Assembly (NCBI RefSeq): GCF_036711975.1
Contig: NC_091973.1
Span: 4,092,001-4,156,000, forward strand
Length of the DNA stretch: 64,000 bases
Direction: 5' to 3'
Source: Onthophagus taurus
Taxonomy: Eukaryota > Arthropoda > Insecta > Coleoptera > Scarabaeidae
Made by a program: the position numbers and the translations under genes. The stretch's first letter is position 1; every line of letters begins with the position of its first letter. Below the pieces are notes generated by a model. The model was not told where the DNA came from and did no database searches. It saw only the letters and a program-made list of their open reading frames with translations. Below are positions 1 through 12,785 of this stretch, piece after piece.

Positions 1-2215
1 TTCGGCGACGTCACGTCAAGCATGTAGATTTTATAGATTTTCAAATCGGTAAGTTTGCCAGCGTCATGACGATAAAGTTGTCTTTGAAACAAGACACCAC
101 GTCTAAAACGTTTGACCTATGCGTTTAGAGAATTTACATAGTTGCAGTGACATTTTGACTGCCCTTTGTGTTGGAGCTTACGACATTCTTAGAGTTCCTC
201 TTAATGAAGTAACCGTTCTATGCGAAAACTGTTTAGTTACTAATTAAAACGTATATGATTTTAAATTATAAACAATGCATAAATACATATTGTAAATGAA
301 ATTCCTGATGATTATCAATCCCGAAACCGGTAAAAAATATTAAATATTATTAAAGCAATATAATCAAATGAAGTATGTTTTGTATCTGGATTAATTGAAG
401 AGGTAATTTATAATTATTTTAATATTTAATACTTTATTCATTAATTTCATTATTCGAAAATGCTCATTTATGTTGATGTGCTGTTCCGAAGTGTATATTG
501 ATTTTATATAACCACACATTATTTTTTTAATATTATTTGTTTGGGTTAATATAGAGTAATATAGATATTATGATGTTAAAGTATAATTTAGTTTCCTCCC
601 TTGTGCTACTGAAATACGTACAGCTATGCGGCGCTGTCATGTTGCGACTTGCGTGCTCACCGCGACTTGTCATGCGTTTCCAGGATAGAGCCGTGATGAA
701 ATTCAAACCTCATTGGTCGCGTAGATAACTTGCTGATGAGGCGGTAACGACGTTATCGTACGGTATCAGTCAGTTAGGGTATAAATGATGATACTCGTTC
801 CTAGGAACGATATAAACTGACTTTTTAAATTGTCCGCAGAGAGGATTACAACTTGCAAACACGTCATTTGCAAATAAAATTAATTTATCAATAATGGAAC
901 GCGGTTTGCGTAATTATGAGGGTGTAATTGTCCGACGGCGCTGATGGTTGAAAACTGCAAATTTATTTAGCGGCGTGTAATTGACTCGGCAGCAGCTAAA
1001 TTGTCAAAGCAATTTTACCGATTTTACGACACTCATTACTATGTATAAGGCCACTAATTGTTCGACATAGTCCTGTTGATTAGGTATGCAATTCTCACCC
1101 AACCCAAGGACCACTAATGGACATTGCAAAGGAGAATTTACTATTTCAGACGTCACTATCCCTAACCTCATCCGATCATTCACCGTTTACCGAACCCCTA
1201 CATGAAGGAATCTTACCATGATTAAAATTAAATTTTAATTTACATCTCTAATGCTTAAAAGCGTCTAACTAACGGATGATCGGGGTATTTAGGTAAAAGG
1301 TAACAACACCCTTGGATATTGTTCAAAATAGAATTAGATCTTTTGTTGACATTGTGGGTTCGCCTCCGTTTACGCAAACAAACACGCGAAAGTGATTTTC
1401 CAACCGCTGGCGTCAAATTTGTGGTCCATCCGAAATGAGGGAGGATAGGGATTTGCGCTTATTCCAGGTTTAATTTAAAACGCTTAACGACGCGGGATGA
1501 CCCGCGAGGAGAAGTCCGAAAATTTCGTTTTGGAAGTTCATTTTGCTGTGCGGCAAGCCGCCGCCTCATGGTCTCTCAAATCCGGGCTATCTGTCACCGT
1601 GTATGCTCCAGTTGCGGAGTCGCTGCATGTTAAAGTTACAAATGAACTCTCGCACAACGCCAGGAAATCGGAGGAGTGGTTAATCCTCCCATTTATAGAA
1701 GACCGGACCGGGTTACTCCGTCGTCGGAACTTGTTCACGTTTCGCCATTATTCGGACGTCCTGAAAATTTGTGTTTCAAATAGGAACTCGATCGACAAAA
1801 TATCGTACTCCAACTTCCAGCGAGTCAAGTTCTTCGCCGGCGAGTTCGACTCCGTGACGTCGAATCAATAGTAATGGTTTGGCTGGAATTTATCATAAAA
1901 ATTCGTGACGGACAGTCGAATCGTGGGGCGGTTGCCTGACGTCTAAACGTTAATGGAACGTTCGACGGGCATTTTAAATAACTGGGAGTGGTCGACTACG
2001 AATTAAAAGCCCCACCGACAAAATAGGGGAACCATAATGCATCTTTTAATCCACCGTCACGTTATATGAATTAATAGCATTAAATGGGGTGTGACACTTT
2101 AACTACACAACAACAACGACAACACCATTATTCGTTTCGTGTTTTTTCATCACGCAAACACTACTTTGTACATTTGAAATAATAATTTTCTACAAAACCG
2201 TTACAAATTAACACA
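1..2215. other. AT-rich region with no recognised gene
   Basis: No exon of a recognisable family was found on either strand. The only longer open frame is 1497-1871 (+, 124 codons). It has no family motif, no clear splice context and an overlapping antisense frame, so I do not call it a gene. The signal-peptide exon of the EVA1C-like gene could lie here or upstream of the window, but I could not identify it. Confidence 0.5.
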
Positions 2216-4768
2216 TCTTGCGCGGGAAGCGACTAAACTCGTTTTGCATGGTATTGATACCCGCTACTTCTTGGCGGTAAAGTGCTCGGTTATAACAAAT
2301 TTTAAGTTGCCACGGCGATAAATCACTTTATTTTATAAAAAAACTTTAAATTTTATTTAATTTAACGTTTATTGCAAACGATTAAAACTTAGCGCGCAAG
2401 TTAAATACTAAACAATCTGCGACACAACTAACATAACCTAAAATTAACTTAACTGAAGTAGCGGATTTCACATATTTGGCGGGAAGTGACTAAACTCGTT
2501 TTGCATGGTATTGATACCCGCTACTTCTTGGCGGTAAAGTGCCCGGTTATAACAAATTTTAAGTTCCCACGGCGATAAATCACTTTATTTTATAAAAAAA
2601 CTTTAAATTCTATTTAATTTAACGTTTATTGCAAACGATTAAAACTTAGCGCGCAAGTTAAATACTAAACAATCTGCGATACAACTAACATAACCTAAAA
2701 TTAACTTAATTGAAGTGGCGGATTTCACATATTTAGCGGGAAGTGACTAAACTCGTTTTGCATGGTATTGATACCCGCTACTTCTTGGCGGTAAAGTGCT
2801 CGGTTATAACAAATTTTAAGTTGCCACGGCGATAAATCACTTTATTTTATAAAAAAATTTTAAATTCTATTTAATTTAACGTTTATTGCAAACGATTAAA
2901 ACTTAGCGCGCAAGTTAAATACTAAACAATCTGTGACACAACTAACATAACCAAAAATTAACTTAACTGAAGTGGCGGATTTCACATATTTGGCGGGAAG
3001 TGACTAAACTCGTTTTGCATGGTATTGATACCCGCTACTTCTTGGCGGTAAAGTGCTCGGTTATAACAAATTTTAAGTTGCCACGGCGATAAATCACTTT
3101 ATTTTATAAAAAAACTTTAAATTCTATTTAATTTAACGTTTATTGCAAACGATTAAAACTTAGCGCGCAAGTTAAATACTAAACAATCTGCGACACAACT
3201 AACATAACCTAAAATTAACTTAACTGAAGTGGCGGATTTCACATCTTTAGCGGGAAGTGACTAAACTCGTTTTGCATGGTATTGATACCCGCTACTTCTT
3301 GGCAGTAAAGTGCTCGGTTATAACAAATTTTAAGTTGCCACGGCGATAAATCACTTTATTTTATAAAAAAACTTTAAATTCTGTTTAATTTAACGTTTAT
3401 TGCAAACGATTAAAACTTAGCGCGCAAGTTAAATACTAAACAATCTGCGACACAACTAACATAACCTAAAATTAACTTAACTGAAGTGGCGGATTTCACA
3501 TATTTGGCGGGAAGTGACTAAACTCGTTTTGCATGGTATTGATACCCGCTACTTCTTGGCGGTAAAGTGCCCGGTTATAACAAATTTTAAGTCCCACGGC
3601 GATAAATCACTTTATTTTATAAAAAAATTTAAATTCTATTTAATTTAACGTTTATTACAAACGATTAAAACTTATCGCGCAAGTTAAATACTAAATAATC
3701 TGCGACACAACTAACATAACCTAAAATTAACTTAACTGAAGTGGCGGATTTCACATCTTTAGCGGGAAGTGACTAAACTCGTTTTGCATGGTATTGATAC
3801 CCGCTACTTCTTGGCGGTAAAGTGCCCGGTTATAACAAATTTTAAGTTCCCACGGCGATAAATCACTTTATTTTATAAAAAAACTTTAAATTCTATTTAA
3901 TTTAACGTTTATTGCAAACGATTAAAACTTAGCGCGCAAGTTAAATACTAAACAATCTGCGACACAACTAACATAACCTAAAATTAACTTAACTGAAGTG
4001 GCGGATTTCACATCTTTAGCGGGAAGTGACTAAACTCGTTTTGCATGGTATTGATACCCGCTACTTCTTGGCGGTAAAGTGCCCGGTTATAACAAATTTT
4101 AAGTTCCCACGGCGATAAATCACTTTATTTTATAAAAAACTTTAAATTCTATTTAATTTAACGTTTATTGCAAACGATTAAAACTTAGCGCGCAAGTTAA
4201 ATACTAAACAATCTGCGACACAACTAACATAACCTAAAATTAACTTAACTGAAGTGGCGGATTTCACATCTTTAGCGGGAAGTGACTAAACTCGTTTTGC
4301 ATGGTATTGATACCCGCTACTTCTTGGCAGTAAAGTGCTCGGTTATAACAAATTTTAAGTTGCCACGGCGATAAATCACTTTATTTTATAAAAAAACTTT
4401 AAATTCTATTTAATTTAACATTTATTGCAAACGATTAAAACTTAGCGCGCAAGTTAAATACTAAACAATCTGCGACACAACTAACATAACCTAAAATTAA
4501 CTTAACTGAAGTGGCGGATTTCACATATTTGGCGGGAAGTGACTAAACTCGTTTTGCATGGTATTGATACCCGCTATTTTTTAGCGGCAAAGTGCCCGGT
4601 TATAACAAATTTTAAGTTCCCACGGCGATAAATCACTTTATTTTATAAAAAAACTTTAAATTCTATTTAATTTAACGTTTATTGCAAACGATTAAAACTT
4701 AGCGCGCAAGTTAAATACTAAACAATCTGCGACACAACTAACAACCTAAAATTAACTTAACTGAAGTG
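2216..4768. repeat. 257-bp satellite array, about 10 copies
   Basis: The anchor 'gggaagtgactaaactcg' recurs at 2224 (variant), 2481, 2738, 2995, 3252, 3509, 3764, 4021, 4277 and 4534, a spacing of 255-257 bp. Units are nearly identical, differing by scattered substitutions and 1-2 bp indels, which suggests recent amplification or homogenisation. The first unit differs at its left edge ('aacacatcttgcgcggg') from the internal junctions ('ttcacat[a/c]ttt[g/a]gcggg'). The last unit breaks off after about 235 bp. A short inverted relative of the unit start lies at 14508-14596. Confidence 0.95.
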
Positions 4769-6023
4769 AGATTCGATACAACCACAATTAATTCAACAGC
4801 TCGAACTAACTATGTACAAAGCAAACTTTAATAATTTAACAATTATTATTTATTAAAATTTAAATGAACGGCTTTGTTGGGTTATAATATATATTTTTCT
4901 TCATGATAACAGTTGAAAAGGCAAACCCTTGAGTAGATTTTTTTATTAATTATCTTAATACTCTTTCGTAAATTACTCAGGGAATTAGACGACGCGGTTG
5001 TGTCGTTATATTATTACATTAGTACCCCCTAGAGGCAGTAAAAGGGTGGCGGTAACTGTAGTGATGCAGAGCGAATTAAACGAAAATAAACATAATGACA
5101 CCGTCCGTTTTATAATAAAGGCGATTAAACGTGGCAAGATACGCTTTGAGGTTGCAAATGCACGTAAAACTTGAAGAAAAAGCTTTTATGTCGCAGATGT
5201 TTGCAGGTCTATGTAAGAGACGCCGAATAAATTCTTGATGAGTTCTATATCATCTCCGGTTGGTTTTTGGAGAGAACTCTTTCATGGCTGACACTCGAGT
5301 CCCCTAAATAAACCATCCTCGAAATAATTAATATCAAGTTGACCGGACTTCTCTGCCATAAAAGATTTAGGAGGATTCCCAACGACGAGCTGTCCATTAA
5401 GAAACGAAAAATGAGAAGAGAATTTTTTTTTATCGTAATTTTGAAAGCGAGAAATCCGCAAAAACTATCGAAGTACCATTCCGGATCAGCTGCACGCCTC
5501 GAGACGATTGCTTTGCAAACTTTCGGCATAAATACACCTAAAGCGTTAGGGTGGGTTAAATTGTAATTGAAATTCTTCAGATTAATTAAACTGATCTTGA
5601 ATAAGAAGTGCTTTATGCTGAAGCCGTTTAAATCTGAAAAGAAACGCTGTTTTTCACACTTCGTTTTAATTAATTTTATCGACAGTCGAATGAAATCGTT
5701 TCCAGTGGTTTACACTTTTTTATTACATCAAACAAATTTCATAATGTTGAGAAGCACAACAATTTCTTTTGTGTTTCGGAGAATAATCAATACAATTACT
5801 GCTTAATTATACATACTGCTTCATATTTCATTCAATTCCTTCCCTTTATTCATATAAACTTCTATTATATTTTAAATAGGTAAACAATTTTTTTGATACA
5901 TAAAATATAATTGAAGTGCGTAACTAACAAAGGTATCTTTTTCTTTTCATGTCATCATTGGTAACTAACGTTGGTGGTGGCTGTGTATTTCGAATTCATC
6001 TACAACCAAAGCTCTTTTATCAG
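4769..6023. other. Non-coding stretch before the EVA1C-like exons
   Basis: The DNA is AT-rich. Short open frames at 5245-5806 overlap on both strands and show no family signature. It is either intron or upstream region of the EVA1C-like gene, depending on where its first exon lies. The polypyrimidine acceptor for the first recognised exon is at 6012-6023. Confidence 0.45.
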
Positions 6024-9000
6024 GGACATTGAAGACATATCAAAAAGCCGGTTGCGACAATGATATCGTGGTGCTCAAGTGTCCCGCAGGGACCAACATC
6101 CTGATCCAGGTAGCGCAGTACGGAAAGTCGGCGCCTTCTAATGGATTGTGCGGCCGTCGGGAGGTTGATGACGGCACAGCTGGGTCCTGCTTGTGGCCGA
6201 AAGCACTACAGGTCAGCATGAAATTTTGATACAAACCTCCAACATTTTTTATTTGCGGCCGCGGCTATCGTATACAAAATAATACTCAAGTTACTTGAAT
6301 TACTGCCCTCGTTGAATGAGGGTTTTAAAAGATAAATCAAAATTGTGGGTCCACGGTTGGCTAGTCAATTTACGGAAGCTGTATTGAATTAATTAAATTC
6401 TGACGTTTCATTAGCATTGTAGTATTTTAGTTTACTGGGTCGGTTTTACACTTCCGGTGCAATTAAATCTGTAATTGAAAATCAGTCATTTCCTATTTGT
6501 GCGTGTTTGCGTGGGACGCGAGTTGTCATTATTAATATGACTTGAATTATTTAGATTTAATTATCTCTAAGCGAAATACAAATCATTATCAATTTATAAG
6601 AATTTTCCCGGAGATTGTGAAAAGTAGCGAAGTTAGTAAATCAATTTAATAAATAGTTATAACTGGGAGTAGTATAGTTTATCAAAGGGTGGGTGTAGCG
6701 TGAACGTGAGCGGTATATATCCCCGGCGGAAAATAGGGCGTTCAACGAAGATTTAGTATGGTATTATAACCTAAGAGAGGTATAGGATCCGCGGGACAAA
6801 ACAAATCATGGCTCCTAAAGCGAATTTTTCGCTGGACCGACCGAGGAACGCAATTATGGTTACATAGTCGCCGGGGCCCTTATTCAAAAACCGAGGGGCT
6901 TCGCGAAATTACGACCACTGGCGACCGAGAAAAAGTACCTAACAAAGCGATAGCAACGGTCGTATGTCTTCCTTGGCTTCGACTTTCTCATTTCTTTATT
7001 AACGTTTCTTTTGCCGAGCTTTTGCTAATATACTAACAGCACACACAAATAACGACGAGTGGTAAGTATCATAAAACTTTCATACTTTGTACCCACCACA
7101 CAAAACACACTCGAGCACTTTTTTCGTCTTCTTTTAAACCAAGGTGGTAATCAGTAAACGTAAGAGGTTAAACTTTAGATCTATTTTGTTTGGCGTATTG
7201 TGTGTGGTCACTTTATTTATGGATACATGGCACGTGAACGTAAGTGCAATACTTTATCTATCCGGTATATAATTAGAGGTACAAAACCAGGGCAAATTCA
7301 ACTCGACCGCAAGACTACGGCATTATGAACATTGAGAATTAGTATCCGATGCCCGTAGGTCATTATTGCTGCACATTAGTTGGTTATTAGTATTGATCAT
7401 CGTTGCTGTCAACGGTAGGACATAATAACTAACCAATTTACGTATCGATGCAGAATTCGTCGTGTTACACCTGAAACCAAAACGCGTAAAGTTACACTTG
7501 ATACTATGATACGCAAAGAGGATTTCCCGCCACTTGGGGTCTATAGCTTGTGATAGTCGATTTCCCACCGGAAATTTAACCCTCTCGCATTCGATTATTT
7601 AACGTAGAATAAGTGACCCAATTTCAACATGAAATAGTTATTTTTGGATTTTTCACCAAGAACCATACATCACCTCTTACGTTCACTGATAACGCCTCGC
7701 TCCGCCTTACGCTGCCAGTTAGGTAGTCGAAAATTCAAACAATCCTTTTTCGACTACCTACTGTAGCTTGTTGCGTTTGTTTTCTTCTTCAATCGAGGGA
7801 AAATAACAGCTGATCTAACTGACAGTACCTAGTACTCGCTCTTACAGACCGTGGTGGAAGCCTGCCAGAAAAAGAGGCAATGCAAAATCGACACATCGCC
7901 AGAAACGTTTGGGGGCGACCCCTGTCCCGGCATGCAGAAATACGTCGAAATCGCCTACAAATGCAGACCATGTACGTATTTTTTCCCACTCCCCCATTGA
8001 TATTCAATATAGCGCGTGATGACAGCAATTTCGCAGCAAGGAGCCACGACGCGCCAGCACTATTTCGGTTCTTTTGTTTTCATCCTTCCGAAACAATCTA
8101 ACGTCGCGATTCAAATATCCACCTCCTAAGTTCGGGCACTTTACACAAGACGTGATTTCAAAATTGTACGAATATTCCAATGCATGGCGAAGTGGGCGCC
8201 AGAATCAATATCAGGTACCCCGGAAGCGCCTTGCATAATTTATACAATTTTACCTTAAGTTTCAAACTTCTAATATCAATTTAAATAATTATTTTTTTTA
8301 TAACCCAAATATAGTGTGTTAATTAATTATCGCACCCGACGTCATCATTGCAAGTATGCAACCAACATCGCAGATGATGTATTGATGCGTATTGCGCTGT
8401 GATATTGGTTGCATACTTGCAATGTATAACAAAAGATTAATAAAATTATGGAATACAATAAAATAATCAACAAAACGCGAACTGCAACGAGAATAAAATA
8501 AATATAAACATTTAAAATAGTTTACCATGGCATATTTTTGTCGACAAGAAAATATTTTAAAAAATCTAATATTTGTTCGACGCAACAATCCAATTGCGAA
8601 CTCCATTCTGATTTATTGTTTATCTATTTTTTATGACCTTGCAGTAGATATTGTGGCAAATAAAATGCAATTGGAAAGATAGGAATTTCTATTTGGCAAT
8701 ATAGGCGGACTTTGTTCTTTTAGATGAATTTCGCAGCAAAACAGCGTGTGAAAACGAAATACTTCAGTTGAAATGTAACCCGCACTCAAGAGTCGCAGTT
8801 TACAGCGCCAGTTATGGCCGAACTGAATATGAAAGCTACCAGTGTCCCCAGCCGCAAGGAGTGGCCGAAGAAAGTAAACTAAATAAATTTTGAAAGAGAT
8901 AACTTTGTTTTGTATGATTTCTTTTAGCTTGTTTAGTAAGTTACGCTATGGAAACTGTGATGCAAATATGCCACGGAAAACGAAGCTGCGAACTATCGGC

Positions 9001-11127
9001 TGACGCTAGTACGTTTGGAAATCCCTGTAGACCAGAATCGAGGATGTACTTGAAAGTGGTATACACGTGCGGTAAGTTCCAAGGTTTCTAATAATTTAGC
9101 GCGCCAACAAAAGTTCTCCCCTTACGAGGTCCGGAGCGAATTTTCTTTCCGGGCCTCGTTGGTCCTTTGGGTTTGAACCGTTGCGGTCTCACCTCGTCGT
9201 GAAATGATTTACAGTGCCACGAAAGATCCTAAAGGAGCAGTACGAGGGCAGGCTCGAGCCTGACGAATTGGAAACGGAAAATGACAACGAAGACCCCGAG
9301 TTTGATAACTACGACGACGGGAAGGAATTCATAAGAGAGTCGGCCGCCTCACCACCCGCCCCCAGCATCGTTGGGTCGCCGAAAGGGGACAACCTAACAA
9401 ACGACCTGGCCGCCACCAGTTCGAAGCTGCCCCCGCAATTTAAAGCGAAGGAACGCGAACCAGGTACGTACCCCGTCTCACCATCTATCTCCGATCGGGC
9501 TGCTAACCATTACAAATTTCTGAATTCAATACGCGACGCCAATATCCGCGCGAGGCACCAGGTATCCCGACTTCGCGCTCGGTTGGGATTAAAAGGCCCC
9601 ACCTGATTACTTCATAAATATTCGAGAATGCTTCAAGTTCGATTTTTGGACGAATTGGATTCGCGTTTCCCTCTGAAAATTGATCGTCTTTTCTTCAAAT
9701 TCGTAAAATTTCAATTTTAAGACACGAATTATACGAAAAATAAAAACAATAATAAAACTAAAATTGCAATTTTATTTTCGAATCAACTTTAAAAATAATT
9801 GAATGAGTCCGTATACTTCATCCCAACTTAAAAGTAGACCAATAGTTTCTAGAAAAGCAGTAAAATCTCTCAGTAACATCTTTAATGAAAAAACTTTAAA
9901 TTCTCCGTAAAAAGGTATGACGGTTTTAGTAGGAAAACGTCAGAAGAAAATGTAGGTTAGCAGCCCTTATGGTAGTAATAACGGGACAGTGCATGTTCGC
10001 AGTAAACGTTACCATACTTTAGGAAGAACCGCCGCTTTTTAAAGCTAATCGCCCGGCTTCCTCGCACGTTCGGAGACCGAAGGCCGTCTGAAACCGTGTT
10101 TCCGTTGCAGCGAGCTTTGATTCCCTAGCGTCCCGAGCAAAAAGCACGCCTCGCGCCCACAAGTCCTACCCTCGATCCCACCGCCCCCATTACCGCCACA
10201 GCCGAGAAAAAAGCAAAGCCCTCAAAGACATGCAGGCCGATCATATCCCGTTCAGATATTGCAATACCACCAAACGCACCGATAGCGATAAAGGTATAGG
10301 ATTCGTTTCTGATTGGATTAATACCTACTGGTTTCTTACACGTAAGTAACATCCTTTAAAAATCCCGCTTAATGTGCATTTTATAACTTTATAAGCATGA
10401 TAAAGCATGGTTTTTGTTAAATATTCTCTTTTGGAAAACAATCGCAATTACAAATTTAAACAGTGTTGTTTCGATTCAAAAGTAAATACTCAATAAAGCC
10501 ACCATAAACGCTGTAATGAGGTTATAACTAATTCAAGAGCCATTTGCTTGCTTAAGCGAGGGTTGGATATCTCGTGGTAATTCTACATTATCTATGGATG
10601 CATATTTATCAGTTGGATGTTTATTTATTAAGCACCTCTTGACTGTTTTCGGCATTTCATTGATCACGTTTAATAAATAATTCCAAAAGAGAACGCAGTT
10701 GACGAAGAAAAAGTTTTTTTTAACAAAAATAAATTTTTCAGAAAATCAAGAACGCTTTTATTTGTATTTAATCATAAGCGTGGGCGGCGGGGTTGTTCTG
10801 TGTCTTACCATCCTCGTGGTAAGACTCCTTCTCCAACGACGTAACGCAAAACAAGAACCCAAGTTTCAACAAACCGACATAACAGATAATTCACTCCCTA
10901 ACGGATTCACCGATGACATTAGTGAAGTTGATGCTGACATCGACCTCACGCCATCATTACCACCAACTCATGTACTAAGTCCTCACACTGCTTTACCCTT
11001 AGGGAGTATAGCCGAAGTGGTGAGATATCCCCAGGTTCATAATCATACCCTGAGGAAACCAAGTATTGAAATGGACGTACCTAGGAGTTTAAGCGGATCC
11101 GCAAATAGCCATTATTATTACGGGTGA
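6024..11127 (+). CDS. EVA1C: EVA1C-like transmembrane SUEL lectin, 5' exon missing
   Basis: Exons 6024-6211, 7848-7971, 8724-8873, 8928-9071, 9215-9463, 10111-10341 and 10742-11127 (stop TGA) join in one frame with GT..AG borders and give about 490 residues. Two galactose-binding (SUEL/rhamnose-lectin type) domains are seen. The first runs from 'TYQKAGCDNDIVVLKC' to 'FGGDPCPGMQKYVEIAYKC'. The second runs from 'FRSKTACENEILQLKC' to 'FGNPCRPESRMYLKVVYTC'. An acidic then basic linker follows. Next comes the EVA1 juxtamembrane motif 'SDWINTYWFLT', one membrane helix ('LYLIISVGGGVVLCLTILVV') and a cytoplasmic tail ending 'HYYYG'. Related EVA-1 proteins are surface receptors in axon and muscle-arm guidance; that role here is inferred. 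The first recognised exon enters in phase 1, and no signal-peptide exon was found in the window. Confidence 0.9.
8318..8432. mobile_element. Truncated copy of a palindromic MITE
   Basis: The left arm begins 'gttaattaattatcgcaccc' and continues 'gacgtcatcattgcaagtat'. The right arm, 'ggttgcatacttgcaat', pairs back to it but stops before the outer terminus. A complete relative with both ends lies at 39277-39431. This copy sits in an intron of the EVA1C-like gene. Confidence 0.8.
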
Positions 11128-12785
11128 CCAGAGTACCCGGGCAGAAGACAAGGTCCCGTCAACGCGACACCAACGTCTACGTGCCCGGGACAGCGTACCT
11201 ACTGTTTCTAAGAGTGGACCAGACTTCCTTAGTGTGTATGTGTGACTGTTATATTTATTTGTACAAAATATTCCCCGAAAGTGAATCTGTCTGTAAATAA
11301 CTGTTTATGCAAAAAATAACACAGGGTGAATATGAAACCATCTCCCAGAATATAATTAATTAGAATTTTCTAAATATACCTCAAATATTTTAAAGGAGTA
11401 GATTTCTTAATAAAGGTGTGTTGTTCATAACTTCCTAATATCTGGTAAACTTTAAACTTTAAAAGCTATGCGAATAGTGTCATCTATGATTAAGTCTTGG
11501 AAACTTTCTGAACAAACTATTTTAAAGAGATTTTAACAAGTTCACGGCATAACCGAGTTTCTTCCTAAGGGTATGATGTTGAAATACTTTTCTCAAGACT
11601 CTACATACATAGTTTACGGTAATTATTTCCATTAAAGTAAAAAAAAAAATGCATTTTTTTTAAGGAAATGTTGAAAAATAAGATTTAAGGACAATGTTTA
11701 AGGAAATTCTTTTCATATACTTTATGAATAATAAAAAATTTGATGTAAACAAGTTCTTGGGGATGGTGGAATACACAATAGTAAATAGGTCGGATGAAAA
11801 CTGAATTATAGATGGTTTCGCGAATAGAATACCCGTTTTATTACTGTGACTTTACGGCTCGGTATACGCGCCCTCCTTGATATTATGTGTTTCATAATCG
11901 CTACGGACAATGGACGGATGTGAAAACGAGCAGGCATAAACGGAGATATAACCATTTAAGTTAGTTCGATAAGTTGTTCAACGCGATCGTCTTTTGTACA
12001 TACATATATTTCTAATTGAGACGTAATCTATTGCCACGTTAATAATCGTATAAATTATTTATATCGATACTTGGTAGCGTAACTGTTGTTGATCCTGAGG
12101 GTGTTCGAATGAAATTTTACCTATAAACGCATGTTATACGTGTTATATCTGTACCACGTTACTCTCCCGGTGTTCCTTACACCCACACCATAGATAAATA
12201 AAATTAAATTAAATAAATTAAATCCTGTACATATATAGGAACAATTATGGAAGAAAGTATATATGTGAACATGTCTCTAAATCATGTTTCTACAAAATTT
12301 ATGTATTTGTACATTAAAATATATGAAAATCCAAATAAGTTGTTTTATTTAAAAAAAATTGAATCAAGTACAAGCAAAATCGAAAATTGTGACAAAATTT
12401 ACTCGACATTTAGCTCCATCTATGAAAGGTAAGTTGTAACAATCTCGTGGAAATACTAATAGTCTTCTGTACGTTGGATCAATATGGTTTGTGGCTGGTA
12501 GATGGCATTGTTTTCATGATGCCGGAGCTCGGCCGGGGCTGGAATAATTTAGTTTTTTGTAAAGATGCACAAAAAAGTGGCCGCGTCGCTATTCCACATC
12601 AGTTAGAGAGTTGAAGGTGGACACGAAAACTACATCCCGATCTAGTAGCAAGTGGAGGGTTTATGCCAAGTACATGCACTGATTTTTTTTACCGATAGAG
12701 GGACGTAGTACCTGTCTACTGACCGCGCAGGTAGAAAAGTGTAAAAGTGTTGAAGTGCGTGTAAAGAAAGGATAGAGCTTTTGAG
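11128..12785. other. EVA1C-like 3' UTR and intergenic DNA
   Basis: The sequence is AT-rich after the stop codon. An AATAAA-type string occurs near 12195, but I could not choose a definite cleavage site. A 61-codon frame at 12247-12432 is low-complexity and unsupported. The promoter of the epimerase gene should lie in the last few hundred bases; no TATA box or other element is convincing. Confidence 0.4.

Noticed and set aside
1497-1871. 124-codon open frame on the + strand
   Set aside because: No family motif, no splice sites that fit a gene model, and an antisense frame of similar quality. It may still be an exon, but I cannot support it.
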